In this document: piece after piece, positions 54,237-63,211 of the stretch
How positions within the stretch are numbered: the first letter of the stretch is position 1
Layout: the number at the start of each line of letters is the position of its first letter
Assembly: GCF_000756715.1 (NCBI RefSeq)
Contig: NZ_CCSE01000001.1
Coordinates: forward strand, 1,178,001 to 1,242,000
DNA length: 64,000 nucleotides
Reading direction: 5' to 3'
From: Jeotgalicoccus saudimassiliensis
GTDB lineage: Bacteria; Bacillota; Bacilli; Staphylococcales; Salinicoccaceae
Notes under the pieces: model-generated
Databases searched by the model: none
What the model was told of the DNA's origin: nothing
The model's input: only the letters and a program-made list of their open reading frames with translations
Made by a program: the position numbers and the translations under genes

Positions 54237-54251
54237 TGATAATGATTACAA
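54237..54251. promoter_or_regulatory. Fur/Zur-like box upstream of the XRE gene
   Basis: TGATAATGATTACAA matches 13 of 15 positions of the Fur 7-1-7 consensus. It lies inside a larger palindrome with TTGTAA and TTACAA ends, which is also the shape of Zur sites. The rest of 54156-54327 is AT-rich and empty. Confidence 0.5.
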
Positions 54252-54329
54252 ATTAAAGAGATTATGAAAAAATTCACTAATTATTCACTATTGAACAATA
54301 CATTTCAATCTACTTTATAAAACAAAAAA

Positions 54330-54371
54330 GAAGTATGAAAGGACAGCATTTAAATGCCTTTCATACTTCCT
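54330..54371 (-). terminator. gltT terminator
   Basis: AAGTATGAAAGG / CCTTTCATACTT stem with a small bulge, followed by a T run on the minus strand. Confidence 0.88.
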
Positions 54372-54381
54372 GCAGTGTTAA

Positions 54382-55704
54382 TTATTTGCTGACAATTTTA
54401 CCGTCAACATATTTACTTTTACCTTTAATAAATTTACCTTCTTTAACATTCTGCTGGTGGTCAATAACAAGTGCGATTGATGCATCACCTGAAATGTTAA
54501 CAGCAGTACGTGTCATATCAAGCAGACGGTCAATACCGATAATGATACCGATCGCTGCCGGATCGAGCCCTATCGCTGTAAGCACCATCGCTAGCATTAC
54601 AAGTCCGACACCCGGAACACCTGCAGTACCGATACTTGCAATTGTTGCAATGATAACCACTGTTGCCATCTGGCCAATTGTTAAATCAATACCTGAAAGC
54701 TGTGCGATAAATACTGTCGCAACACCCTGCATAATTGCAGTACCATCCATGTTTACCGTGGCACCTAACGGCTGTACGAAACTTGAAATACTCTTACGGA
54801 TTCCAAGTTTGTTCTGAGCAGTTTCGAGTGACACCGGTAATACGGCACTTGATGATGATGTACTGAATGCAACTGACATAGCAGGTGCAAACATTTTAAT
54901 GAACCATACGAAGCTCTTCTTCCCAAGGAACTGAACTACAGAACCGTAAACAACCGCGAAGTGAATGAACAGCGCAAGCAGTACACAGATGAAGTACATG
55001 CCGAGCTGCTGGATTGCTCCGAATCCCGCCTGTGTAAATGCAGTTGCAACCAGCCCGAATGCACCCAGTGCTGCAAAGTATTTCATGATTGCAAGTACGA
55101 TCCACATAATAACTTCGTTGGCCTGTTCAAATAATTTTATAATGCCTTCCGCTTTTTCTTTAACAGCAATTAATCCGACACCGATAAAGATTGCAAAAGC
55201 AATAATCTGAAGCATGTTCTGATCTGCCATTGCCATAAATAAGTTGTCCGGAATGATATTGATTAAAGTCTGGTCAAATGTTGTCTGCATAGCCAGTTCA
55301 GTATCTCCGCCTTCAAGTTCTGTTGAACGGTATTCCGATACTTCTTCTGTATTCAGTAAGTCTGCCTGGCCATCACCCGGTTTCAGTACCAGTGCTACAC
55401 TAATTGCCAGTGAAATAGCAATTGCTGTTGTTGCAAGATAAAACAGCATTGTTTTAATCCCGATAAGTCCGAGCTGTTTCGGGTCACCGACACTGACGAC
55501 ACCAAGGACAATAGAAATGAATACTACCGGTACAACTACCATAAATATAAGATTTAAGAATATTTGTCCTAAAACGTTGAATATGTACTGATCAATCCAC
55601 TGGACCCATGCAGCGTCCGCCATTGTATTAAATATTGACCCCACTGCAATACCCGCTATTAAAGCGATTACAATATAGATTGTGAGTTTGTTTCCTACTT
55701 TCAT
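54382..55704 (-). CDS. gltT: sodium/proton-dicarboxylate symporter (glutamate/aspartate type)
   Basis: 440-aa DAACS transporter. Family features: the serine-rich hairpin motif SVAFSTSSSSAVLPVSLETAQ near residues 275-295, MDGTAIMQGVATVF near 318-331 and GVPGVGLVMLAMVL near 360, ending in IDRLLDMTRTAVNISGDASIALVID, which holds the substrate Asp/Arg region. Imports glutamate, aspartate or C4-dicarboxylates. AGGGGGA precedes ATG 55704. A partial cre-like sequence lies about 115 bp upstream (near 55819-55834), so carbon control is possible but weakly supported. Confidence 0.93.
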   Translation of the reverse strand: MKVGNKLTIYIVIALIAGIAVGSIFNTMADAAWVQWIDQYIFNVLGQIFLNLIFMVVVPVVFISIVLGVVSVGDPKQLGLIGIKTMLFYLATTAIAISLAISVALVLKPGDGQADLLNTEEVSEYRSTELEGGDTELAMQTTFDQTLINIIPDNLFMAMADQNMLQIIAFAIFIGVGLIAVKEKAEGIIKLFEQANEVIMWIVLAIMKYFAALGAFGLVATAFTQAGFGAIQQLGMYFICVLLALFIHFAVVYGSVVQFLGKKSFVWFIKMFAPAMSVAFSTSSSSAVLPVSLETAQNKLGIRKSISSFVQPLGATVNMDGTAIMQGVATVFIAQLSGIDLTIGQMATVVIIATIASIGTAGVPGVGLVMLAMVLTAIGLDPAAIGIIIGIDRLLDMTRTAVNISGDASIALVIDHQQNVKEGKFIKGKSKYVDGKIVSK

Positions 55705-55861
55705 ATTAATCCCCCTAAGCTAATAAATCATGATTGTGTATTCAAGTATACTTGGACAGTCGGAGATTTGTCTATAAAATTTAATGTTAAATTATCGTTA
55801 AACCGCTATAAACCGCACTGTTAAGCGTTTTCAAAGATAAAACTATTTTTACTCTTATACA

Positions 55862-56494
55862 CTAAAAATCGATAATATTGAATTTTATTGCATAAATGAC
55901 TGCCTGTGTCCGGTCGGATACTTCCAGCTTATTCAGGATGTGACTGACGTGTGTTTTGACTGTTTTTTCACTGACAAACAACGCCTCACTGATTTCTTTG
56001 TTCGACTGGCCTTTAACTATTTCTTTAAGCACTTCAGTTTCACGTTTTGACAATATATTTCTTTCATGAGGCAAATTTCCCGTTTTATCGATGACTTTTG
56101 AAATTTCCGGGTGCACGACCCTGTCCCCTTCTATAACATTTTTAATCGACTGTATCAGTTCATCGACTTCCATCTCCTTAATAATATACCCGTCAGCCCC
56201 GGCACGGAATACCGGACGGATATATTCTTCGCTCGTGTAACTCGACAGTACGAGTACTTTAATATGCTTATATTTTTCTTTCAGCAGCTTTGTCAGCTCA
56301 ATTCCGTCCATTTCCGGCATAACGAGATCGGTCAGAATCAGATGAATATCCTTATGATTATTTTCCAGATATTCAAGCGTTTCGGCACCGTTATCGAAAT
56401 CTTTGACTACATTAATGTCAGACGTTGTCGACAGTAAAAATTTCATGCCTTCTCTGACTACATGGTGATCATCAGTCAAAATAATATTATACAT
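55862..56494 (-). CDS. airR: LuxR-type response regulator (AirR/YhcZ-like)
   Basis: 210 aa. Receiver domain with phospho-Asp in LILTDLVMPEMDG (near residue 55), Lys in GYIIKEMEVDEL, and a C-terminal LuxR helix-turn-helix (LSKRETEVLKEIVKGQSNKEISEALFVSEKTVKTHVSHI, about 148-186). It overlaps the kinase gene by 8 bp. The S. aureus AirSR (YhcSR) pair responds to oxygen and redox and controls respiration and cell-wall genes. Name assigned by partner and overall layout. Confidence 0.85.
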   Translation of the reverse strand: MYNIILTDDHHVVREGMKFLLSTTSDINVVKDFDNGAETLEYLENNHKDIHLILTDLVMPEMDGIELTKLLKEKYKHIKVLVLSSYTSEEYIRPVFRAGADGYIIKEMEVDELIQSIKNVIEGDRVVHPEISKVIDKTGNLPHERNILSKRETEVLKEIVKGQSNKEISEALFVSEKTVKTHVSHILNKLEVSDRTQAVIYAIKFNIIDF

Positions 56495-57605
56495 TTCGTT
56501 CCCTCCCGAGTTTTATACGAGTTATCAATGTAGTTCCAAGACCTTTATCAGACTGAATGGTCAGCTCACCGTTCATTTTCTGTACACGCTCATGCATGTT
56601 TGTCAGACCGTGGCTTAGACCTGTTTTTTCCGAAGGGATAAAACCCGTCCCCTTATCGCTTATAACGAGCATCAGCTCTTCATCAGTAATTTCAAACAGT
56701 ACTTCTGCATTTTTCGTACTAGCGTGCTTTCTAATATTGTTGAGCCCTTCCTGAACTACGCGGTAAAGCTCAATTTCCATTTTATCTTCTATATTATAAA
56801 AGCCGTTCACCGAAATTTCGAGGTTCAGATCAAGAATTTTCGCGTAATGCTTTACTGCTTCAATAATACCATTTTCCAGCCCAATCGGTTTTAGCTGCCA
56901 GATCAGCGCCTTCATTTCCTTCATCGCATATTTCGAAGTGTTCTCAATCCGCTCAAACGCCATCCTGCTCTGATTATTGTCTTTAAGTGCTTTTGCCGCG
57001 TGGGATGTAATGCCTATTGAAAACAGCATCTGGTTAACCGAGTCATGCAGTTCACGGGCGAGACGCTGGCGTTCTTTTATAATCATATTTTCTTTTTCGC
57101 GGGTTGTTAAATCGAGTCGCTTCAAAGTAGAACCGAGCTGAAATGCGACAGATTCCAGCAGGTCCAGTTCATCTTTTTGAAATTCTGTACTGTACGGGCT
57201 TGCCACGTTCAGCATGCCGAATGATTCATCACCTGAAATCAGCGGTACTGTCGCATGATGGGTAATATTATCATTTTCGTTAGGCATTTCCCTCGCTGCT
57301 TTTTCAAGACGTGAACAGGCAACAATGTTCGTTGCGTTGGACAGTTCCCCTTTATTAAACTTATTGACACACCAGCATTTGTCATTGCATAAGTAAGTAT
57401 GATTATCATGCTGCAGTGTCGGCGGCAGCTGATAATGTGCACTCAGTTCATGCCTGCCGTCTTCTTTGATGAAGAAAATCCATCCCGTTTTAAAATTTGT
57501 ATGGTCAATGAGCATCTTCAGTGCACCGTCTATAACTGACTGACGGTGTGTTTCGGTGTTTAAAAACTCAGCGATATCTTTTAACAGCTGTAATTTACTC
57601 TTCAC
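56487..57605 (-). CDS. airS: GAF-domain redox histidine kinase (AirS-like)
   Basis: 372 aa from GTG 57605 with GAGGTGA upstream; a GTG at 57614 is the alternative. The GAF domain at about residues 20-160 carries a cysteine set CNDKCWC and then ACSRL about 18 residues on, the arrangement used by AirS to hold an Fe-S cluster. The HisKA_3 phospho-His lies in RLARELHDSVNQMLF near 205-220, and the ATPase domain has EGLNNIRKHAS and SDKGTGF. No membrane segment, so it senses in the cytosol, probably oxygen or oxidants. Confidence 0.88.
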   Translation of the reverse strand: MKSKLQLLKDIAEFLNTETHRQSVIDGALKMLIDHTNFKTGWIFFIKEDGRHELSAHYQLPPTLQHDNHTYLCNDKCWCVNKFNKGELSNATNIVACSRLEKAAREMPNENDNITHHATVPLISGDESFGMLNVASPYSTEFQKDELDLLESVAFQLGSTLKRLDLTTREKENMIIKERQRLARELHDSVNQMLFSIGITSHAAKALKDNNQSRMAFERIENTSKYAMKEMKALIWQLKPIGLENGIIEAVKHYAKILDLNLEISVNGFYNIEDKMEIELYRVVQEGLNNIRKHASTKNAEVLFEITDEELMLVISDKGTGFIPSEKTGLSHGLTNMHERVQKMNGELTIQSDKGLGTTLITRIKLGRERNV

Positions 57606-57717
57606 GGTTATCACCTCATTAAATAAATTGTAAGAAATTTGTTACACTTAAGTCAGACGTAAACACTTATAATAAAAAAGTAAGTTACAAAACTAAAATG
57701 AAAGGTCAGGCACTGAT

Positions 57718-58125
57718 ATGAAAAATAACAAATTGTACATGCAAATGATTTTTATCGTGTCACTGGTTGCCATGCTCGGTTCACTGTACTTCAGTGAAAT
57801 CAGATTGTATGAACCCTGCGAGATGTGCTGGTATCAGCGTATTTTAATGTATCCTATCGTTCTGCTGTCACTCATCGGGCTCGTTAAATATGACATTAAT
57901 GCAAGACTGTACATCCGTGTAATGAGCGGTATCGGACTGCTGGTGTCAACTTACCATTATGCGCTGCAGAAAATTCCTGCCCTCGGTGAAAGCACCAATG
58001 CTTGTATGGGTGTATCCTGTACAGTACAATATATAAATTGGGCTGGATTTATAACGATTCCACTGCTTGCATTAACGGCGTTTATCATTATTTTCATTTT
58101 ATCATTTTTAATTAAAAAAAATTAA
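57718..58125 (+). CDS. bdbC: DsbB/BdbC-type quinone-linked disulfide oxidase
   Basis: 135 aa, four membrane helices. The first redox cysteine pair is EPCEMCWYQR near residues 33-40 and the second ACMGVSC near 95-101, with the quinone-proximal arginine in QR after the first pair. It passes electrons from an extracytoplasmic thiol oxidase to quinone. Followed 20 bp later by a membrane-anchored thioredoxin-fold gene. Divergent from airSR, a redox sensor, which may be its regulator. Confidence 0.9.
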   Translation: MKNNKLYMQMIFIVSLVAMLGSLYFSEIRLYEPCEMCWYQRILMYPIVLLSLIGLVKYDINARLYIRVMSGIGLLVSTYHYALQKIPALGESTNACMGVSCTVQYINWAGFITIPLLALTAFIIIFILSFLIKKN

Positions 58126-58144
58126 AGAACAGGAGATTATAATT

Positions 58145-58648
58145 ATGGGTAACAAAGTTTTTTACGGCATTATCGGTTTAATCGTCGTTCTATTCGTCGG
58201 CGTATTTATTTTTATGAACAACCAGTCATCGGATCCGGAAAGCTTAAGTGAATCGGGCTACTATCCATACACGGATAAAGAGCCGGATGAGCTGACCGGT
58301 CCTACAATTGACCTGCTGGATAACGAAAATTACCAGAGCAACAAAACACCTGCTGAAGTTGAGGAGATTGTAAATTCAGGTGAAGCTGAATTCGTTTATT
58401 TCTGGAGTCCGACATGTGTACACTGTCAGGAAGCAACACCAATGCTGACAGATGCACTGGACAACATTGACAAAGAAGTTACACAGCTTAACGTGCTGGA
58501 ATATGAAAATGCATGGGCTGACTGGAATATTAATTCTACACCGACACTCGTTTACTTTGAAGACGGTAAAGAAGTTGAGCGCCTGGAAGGCAACCCGGGG
58601 TCAGCTGAAGGTTTCGAGCAATTCATGACTGCAGCTGCAGGTGAATAA
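58145..58648 (+). CDS. membrane-anchored thioredoxin-like protein
   Basis: 167 aa. An N-terminal helix (residues about 5-23) anchors an extracellular thioredoxin fold with active site WSPTCVHCQEATP near residues 90-103 and the cis-proline in INSTPTLVYF near 133. It is the likely partner of the adjacent BdbC, either as oxidant (BdbD-like role) or as extracytoplasmic reductant. The short thioredoxin size and CVHC site differ from the DsbA-like fold of BdbD, so its direction of electron flow is open. ACAGGAG precedes ATG 58145. Confidence 0.85.
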   Translation: MGNKVFYGIIGLIVVLFVGVFIFMNNQSSDPESLSESGYYPYTDKEPDELTGPTIDLLDNENYQSNKTPAEVEEIVNSGEAEFVYFWSPTCVHCQEATPMLTDALDNIDKEVTQLNVLEYENAWADWNINSTPTLVYFEDGKEVERLEGNPGSAEGFEQFMTAAAGE

Positions 58649-58649
58649 G

Positions 58650-59465
58650 ATGAAATTTAACGTACCGGAGAAATTCCACGGACTGACATTGGAAGCGATA
58701 CTGATTGCGCTTCATATTCCAAAAAAAGAAATGCACTGGCTGCGTATGTCAAAAGACATCACTGCTAATGCAGAAACAATAACGCTGAAATCGGAACTTA
58801 AAACGGGTGATGCCGTTACTCTCCCGGACTTCAGCGAAGCAAGCAGTTATAAAAAAAGCACGAAAACGGCAGTGATACTTTTTGAGGATGATAATCTGCT
58901 CGTCGCATCGAAACCGCCCGGCCAGAAAGTTCATCCGAACGAACCCGGCGAACACAATACTCTCGTCAACGATGTAATCAACACCGTCGACAGTAAATAT
59001 ATCGAGCCGGTACATCGTCTTGATGTCGATACGACAGGACTTGTGCTGATGGCGAAAAACGCATATATGAAAAAAATGCTCGACTATATGCTGAGTGCAA
59101 ATAATATTAAACGTATTTATATGGGGCACGTAAAGAAAAACAGTAAGATTACTCCGCAGAGAGTCAGCGCGCCTCTTGGTAAAAAACCTCACACGAATAT
59201 TTTCCATGTAACGAGAACAGGTAAATCTGCTGTGACTCATATCATCGGTAAAAAAGTGACGGACAAATACGAAGAACTGACAATCGAACTGGAAACCGGC
59301 CGTACGCACCAGATTCGTGCGCACATGAAACACCTGAATGCTCCGCTTGTCGGAGATAAACTGTACGGCGGACCGCCGTCGCCCTATCTTCACCTGTACG
59401 GCTATAAAGTATCATTTAATCACCCGGTGACAGACGAAGTAATAAGCGTCACACTGGATGTGTAA
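58650..59465 (+). CDS. RluA-family pseudouridine synthase
   Basis: 271 aa from ATG 58650, one base after the previous stop; GGTGA serves as ribosome-binding site, so coupling is likely. The catalytic Asp lies in HRLDVDTTGLVLMAKN near residues 129-144, and the ETGRTHQIRAHM motif lies near 215-227. An N-terminal S4-like region is present. It isomerises uridine in rRNA or tRNA; the exact site cannot be told. Its link to the two thiol genes upstream is only transcriptional. Confidence 0.92.
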   Translation: MKFNVPEKFHGLTLEAILIALHIPKKEMHWLRMSKDITANAETITLKSELKTGDAVTLPDFSEASSYKKSTKTAVILFEDDNLLVASKPPGQKVHPNEPGEHNTLVNDVINTVDSKYIEPVHRLDVDTTGLVLMAKNAYMKKMLDYMLSANNIKRIYMGHVKKNSKITPQRVSAPLGKKPHTNIFHVTRTGKSAVTHIIGKKVTDKYEELTIELETGRTHQIRAHMKHLNAPLVGDKLYGGPPSPYLHLYGYKVSFNHPVTDEVISVTLDV

Positions 59466-59469
59466 ATTA

Positions 59470-59507
59470 AAAACTGCCATTCCCTGTCGGGAATGGCAGT
59501 TTTTTTG
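59470..59507. terminator. bidirectional terminator
   Basis: AAACTGCCATTCCC / GGGAATGGCAGTTT inverted repeat with A and T runs, between converging rluA and ppk. Confidence 0.92.
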
Positions 59508-59511
59508 AACA

Positions 59512-61635
59512 CTACTTCCTGAACCGGCTCTTAATCCGCTCAAGTATGTTGCTGTGTTCCTCCAGTAATTCTGTTTTCTTATGCTCACCGTTTTCAATTG
59601 CGCGCTTCATAAGTTCATCCTGTACGCTTAACGGCGGCAAATCATTTTTAACATATTCGTACGTGCCGTCAGGCAGCTGTATACGGGCTTTTATATTGTC
59701 TTTTAAGAACAATTCATTAACTTCAATCAGTTCTTCGACAATTTTAGGATCGTTAATCGGGAATAATATTTCCACACGCTTAATCATATTTCTCGTCATC
59801 ATATCCGCCGATGATAAGAACATTTTCTTGTCGCCGTTATGATAGAAATAATAAATTCTCGTGTGTTCAAGGAAGCGCCCGACTACACTGATAACTCTGA
59901 TATTATCACTGACGTCTTCAATTCCCGGTTTCAGACAACATATTCCGCGGATTACAAGATCCACTTTAACGCCTTCCTGCGACGCCTGCAGCAGTTTATC
60001 GATAATTCTCTTGTCAGTTAAAGAGTTCATCTTCGCAAAGATATAACCGTTGCCGTGTTTTTTATGACTCTCAATTTCCAGATCGATCCGCTCTGCAAAC
60101 ATATCCCGGATTTCAAATGGTGCAACATGCAGTTCTTTATACTCCGGTTTAAGCGAATAGCCGCTTAAGTAGTTAAAGAAGTTAACAGCATCGTCACCTA
60201 TACGCGGATCCGTCGTAATAATCCCCATATCCGTATACAATTTCGCTGTTGAGTCGTTATAATTCCCTGTTCCCAGGTGAACAAACTTAACGATTTTTTT
60301 ATTTACCTTTTTAACAACGAGCGTAATTTTACTGTGTGTCTTCAAGTAGTTCATTCCGTATATAACATGGCAGCCGGCGTCTTCCAGTTCTTTCGCCCAG
60401 TGCACGTTATTCTCCTCATCAAAGCGTGCTTTCAGCTCAACAAGTACTGTAACCTGCTTGCCATTTTCCGCTGCCAGTTTTAATGATTCAATAATTGGCG
60501 AGTCGCTCGATACACGGTACAATGTCTGTTTAATTGCCAGTACATCGTTGTCCGTAGCAGCCTGCTGGACAAACTCAACAATCGGCTGGAATGTCTCATA
60601 CGGATGATGGAAAAATACATCTTCCTTAAGTGCCGCTTCATACACATTGCGGTTGCCGAGAAACTTAGGCTGCTGCGGGAAAAACGACTTAAAAACGAGC
60701 TTTGGAAATCTGTGCTTTAACTTATCCGTCATTTCAAACAGAAACGTCAGATCAAGCGGGCCGTCAAAACGATAAACGTCTTCCGGATGCAGCGACAGCT
60801 GTTCTTCAAGAAATGAGCCGTTAATCGTTATATCGCGGCTCCGGTCTATTTCAAGGCGGACCGCAGCACCTTTCGTACGTTCTTTTAAGAAACGCTCGAT
60901 TTCAATAAGTAAATCGGCAGCGCCTTCTTCATGTATCGTTAAATCGGCATTTCTCGTAATTCTGAACGGGAATGTTCTGTCTATTTGATAACCGTTAAAC
61001 AGCTTATATACATATTCTTCAATAATATCCTCTGCGAGTACAAAGTATGTTTTGCCTTCATGAGACAGTTCATAAAACCGCTTGATTACTGTCGGCAGCT
61101 GCACAATTGCCGTCTGCCTGCCCAGTTCATTGGATAAATCTACGAATATATTTATTTTTTTATTCATCAGTTTTGGAAACGGGCGGTATGCATCGATGCC
61201 GAGCGGCGTTAATGACGGCAGAATCTCTTCGTCAAAAAGCGTTTCAAGTTTGTCCTGCAGCGGCTGTTCCAGCTGGTGCGGTCTCATTAAAAAGACGTTC
61301 AGCTTTTCCAGCTCCTCCATCAGTTCATGATACATATCGTACTGGATCCGGCAGTTTTCACGGTTCAGTTCCCCGATGCCGCGAAGCTGTTCTTCCGGAG
61401 TCATTCCTGTTTTCGTATCAGGCTCAGCGTAGTTCATTTTAACCTGGTCTTTTAAACCGGCAACTCTAACCATGAAAAACTCATCGAGGTTTGAGCTTGC
61501 TATTGCTATAAATTTCAATCGCTCGAGAAGAGGATTACGCGTGTCGCCTGCTTCTGTTAATACTCTGTAATTAAATCTCAACCAGCTCAATTCGCGGTTG
61601 TTGTAATATGATTTATCATTTAATTTATAAGCCAT
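59512..61635 (-). CDS. ppk: polyphosphate kinase 1
   Basis: Reversible synthesis of polyphosphate from ATP. 707 aa, usual PPK1 size. The autophosphorylated histidine is in [12 protein letters not shown] near residue 430, and the second conserved histidine is in [26 protein letters not shown] near 585. N-terminal [13 protein letters not shown] is the family start. AGGAGG precedes ATG 61635. Co-directional with ppx, which is 39 bp upstream. Confidence 0.96.
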   Translation of the reverse strand: MAYKLNDKSYYNNRELSWLRFNYRVLTEAGDTRNPLLERLKFIAIASSNLDEFFMVRVAGLKDQVKMNYAEPDTKTGMTPEEQLRGIGELNRENCRIQYDMYHELMEELEKLNVFLMRPHQLEQPLQDKLETLFDEEILPSLTPLGIDAYRPFPKLMNKKINIFVDLSNELGRQTAIVQLPTVIKRFYELSHEGKTYFVLAEDIIEEYVYKLFNGYQIDRTFPFRITRNADLTIHEEGAADLLIEIERFLKERTKGAAVRLEIDRSRDITINGSFLEEQLSLHPEDVYRFDGPLDLTFLFEMTDKLKHRFPKLVFKSFFPQQPKFLGNRNVYEAALKEDVFFHHPYETFQPIVEFVQQAATDNDVLAIKQTLYRVSSDSPIIESLKLAAENGKQVTVLVELKARFDEENNVHWAKELEDAGCHVIYGMNYLKTHSKITLVVKKVNKKIVKFVHLGTGNYNDSTAKLYTDMGIITTDPRIGDDAVNFFNYLSGYSLKPEYKELHVAPFEIRDMFAERIDLEIESHKKHGNGYIFAKMNSLTDKRIIDKLLQASQEGVKVDLVIRGICCLKPGIEDVSDNIRVISVVGRFLEHTRIYYFYHNGDKKMFLSSADMMTRNMIKRVEILFPINDPKIVEELIEVNELFLKDNIKARIQLPDGTYEYVKNDLPPLSVQDELMKRAIENGEHKKTELLEEHSNILERIKSRFRK

Positions 61636-61674
61636 TATAATCCTCCTGCCTCTTGCAATTATAGCGTGTGAATA

Positions 61675-63201
61675 TTAAGATTCTGTAAATTCTATCCACA
61701 AATCTCCGCCGAGAATTTTCTCTATATGTTTCTTCTGGCGTACCGAGTGATACTCTTCTGCGATAGGATCTCCGTTGTATTCGATATTCAGTTTGAAGTC
61801 CCCGCCTGTTTTAGATAACTCAAGGTTATCGACAATTTCCGTATTGGAAATGTTCAGCGCATTCGAGAATTTAACGAGAGCGCCGAGAGACTGAATCTCA
61901 TCGAGCTCTTCATCGTTAAACCAGCCTGTTTCCTTCGCATAAAAATCGAGCAGCGTCTTATTTTTATAACTGGCAATCAGAGCAAGTCTGACGCGGTCCC
62001 GGTGACCGATGCCGTTAATATTGCTGTTCGATATTAAATAATACGTATGCTGACTGGACGCGTCCCTGTCGATAAAGTCCCCTAAATAATATATCCCGGC
62101 TGCATGTTTCATAATCATTTTATTTGTCCGGGACAGCGAAATGATATCGAGACGTTCCAGTTCATGGTACAGGCGGTCTACAATTTCAGTCCGTTTCTCT
62201 GTATCCAGCGGGTCCAGATTAAAATCATTCGCCAGCTGTTCAATCGAGTCTTCAAATACTCTGTACTTATTAAATGCCACAGGGTATTCCTGACTGAAAA
62301 TACGCATCGCCATTCCTTCACGGAGCCCTTTGCGGCTGAACTTGAATTCTTTCGCATTAACGACATCAAGCAGTGTTCTGAAGACGATGGTGCTCGGCAG
62401 AATAATATCCGCACGGTCTTTACTCAGACCGTCAATATCATCCAGATTTTCTGTATCTGTCCTCTTCAGCAGTTTATAAACATCCTGAAGATTATGACTC
62501 ATGAGCGTATAGCCGTGAACTCCTGCGATGGGATAACTGATCATCGACTGATGAATGCGCGCAATGTTACGCGCACTCCCGCCGATTGCAAGTATCGGAA
62601 CTTTTCTGTCCCGCAGCCAGTTAACTTTGTTTAGCTCTTCTTCGACAAACTGTTTCGTCTGTTTAATCGCGGCTTTATCATTATGTTTTTTACCTTCAAA
62701 AAACATTTTTTTCAGCGTTACGACACCAAACGATAAACTCGTACGGTAAACAATTTCTTTATCTTCGTAAAAAGTAAGCTCTGTACTTCCGCCACCGATG
62801 TCGATTGTCACGGCATCATAGTAACTGATCGTATGGACAGCCGCTTCAAACCCAAGCGTTGCTTCTTCCTCGCCGCTGATAATTACCGCATCCAGATCAA
62901 GCTCTGATTTAATACGGTCAATAATGTCATCGCGGTTTTTGGATTGTCTGATTGCGGCAGTGGCCACCGGATAAATCTCATTTATATGATATTTTTCCGA
63001 AATCTGTTTAAAACTGTTCAGGACCTTTAATAACGCTAAAATACCTTCTTCAGACATATAGCCGTCATCATCGATGTACTGAGCTAAACGTGCAGGTGTT
63101 TTAATGTTTCTAATTTCCTTAATGCCGTGTTCTTTAGTGTATTCAAAAAGTACCAGCCGGATCGTATTCGAACCGATGTCAATCAAGCTTATTTTTTTCA
63201 T
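61675..63201 (-). CDS. ppx: exopolyphosphatase
   Basis: Ppx/GppA-family phosphatase of 508 aa that removes terminal phosphates from polyphosphate or acts on pppGpp. ASKHA-fold phosphate motifs: IDIGSNTIRLVLFE (residues 6-19) and VTIDIGGGSTELTFYED (near 135-151). The catalytic Glu is in SGEEEATLGFEA near 115-126. An HD-like C-terminal region extends to 508. GTAGGAG precedes ATG 63201. It forms a two-gene unit with ppk, so turnover and synthesis are linked. Confidence 0.94.
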   Translation of the reverse strand: MKKISLIDIGSNTIRLVLFEYTKEHGIKEIRNIKTPARLAQYIDDDGYMSEEGILALLKVLNSFKQISEKYHINEIYPVATAAIRQSKNRDDIIDRIKSELDLDAVIISGEEEATLGFEAAVHTISYYDAVTIDIGGGSTELTFYEDKEIVYRTSLSFGVVTLKKMFFEGKKHNDKAAIKQTKQFVEEELNKVNWLRDRKVPILAIGGSARNIARIHQSMISYPIAGVHGYTLMSHNLQDVYKLLKRTDTENLDDIDGLSKDRADIILPSTIVFRTLLDVVNAKEFKFSRKGLREGMAMRIFSQEYPVAFNKYRVFEDSIEQLANDFNLDPLDTEKRTEIVDRLYHELERLDIISLSRTNKMIMKHAAGIYYLGDFIDRDASSQHTYYLISNSNINGIGHRDRVRLALIASYKNKTLLDFYAKETGWFNDEELDEIQSLGALVKFSNALNISNTEIVDNLELSKTGGDFKLNIEYNGDPIAEEYHSVRQKKHIEKILGGDLWIEFTES

Positions 63202-63211
63202 CGAAAAACTC

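Noticed and set aside
55819-55834. cre site upstream of gltT
   Set aside because: The right half fits but two bases of the conserved left half differ; mentioned only as a possibility under gltT.
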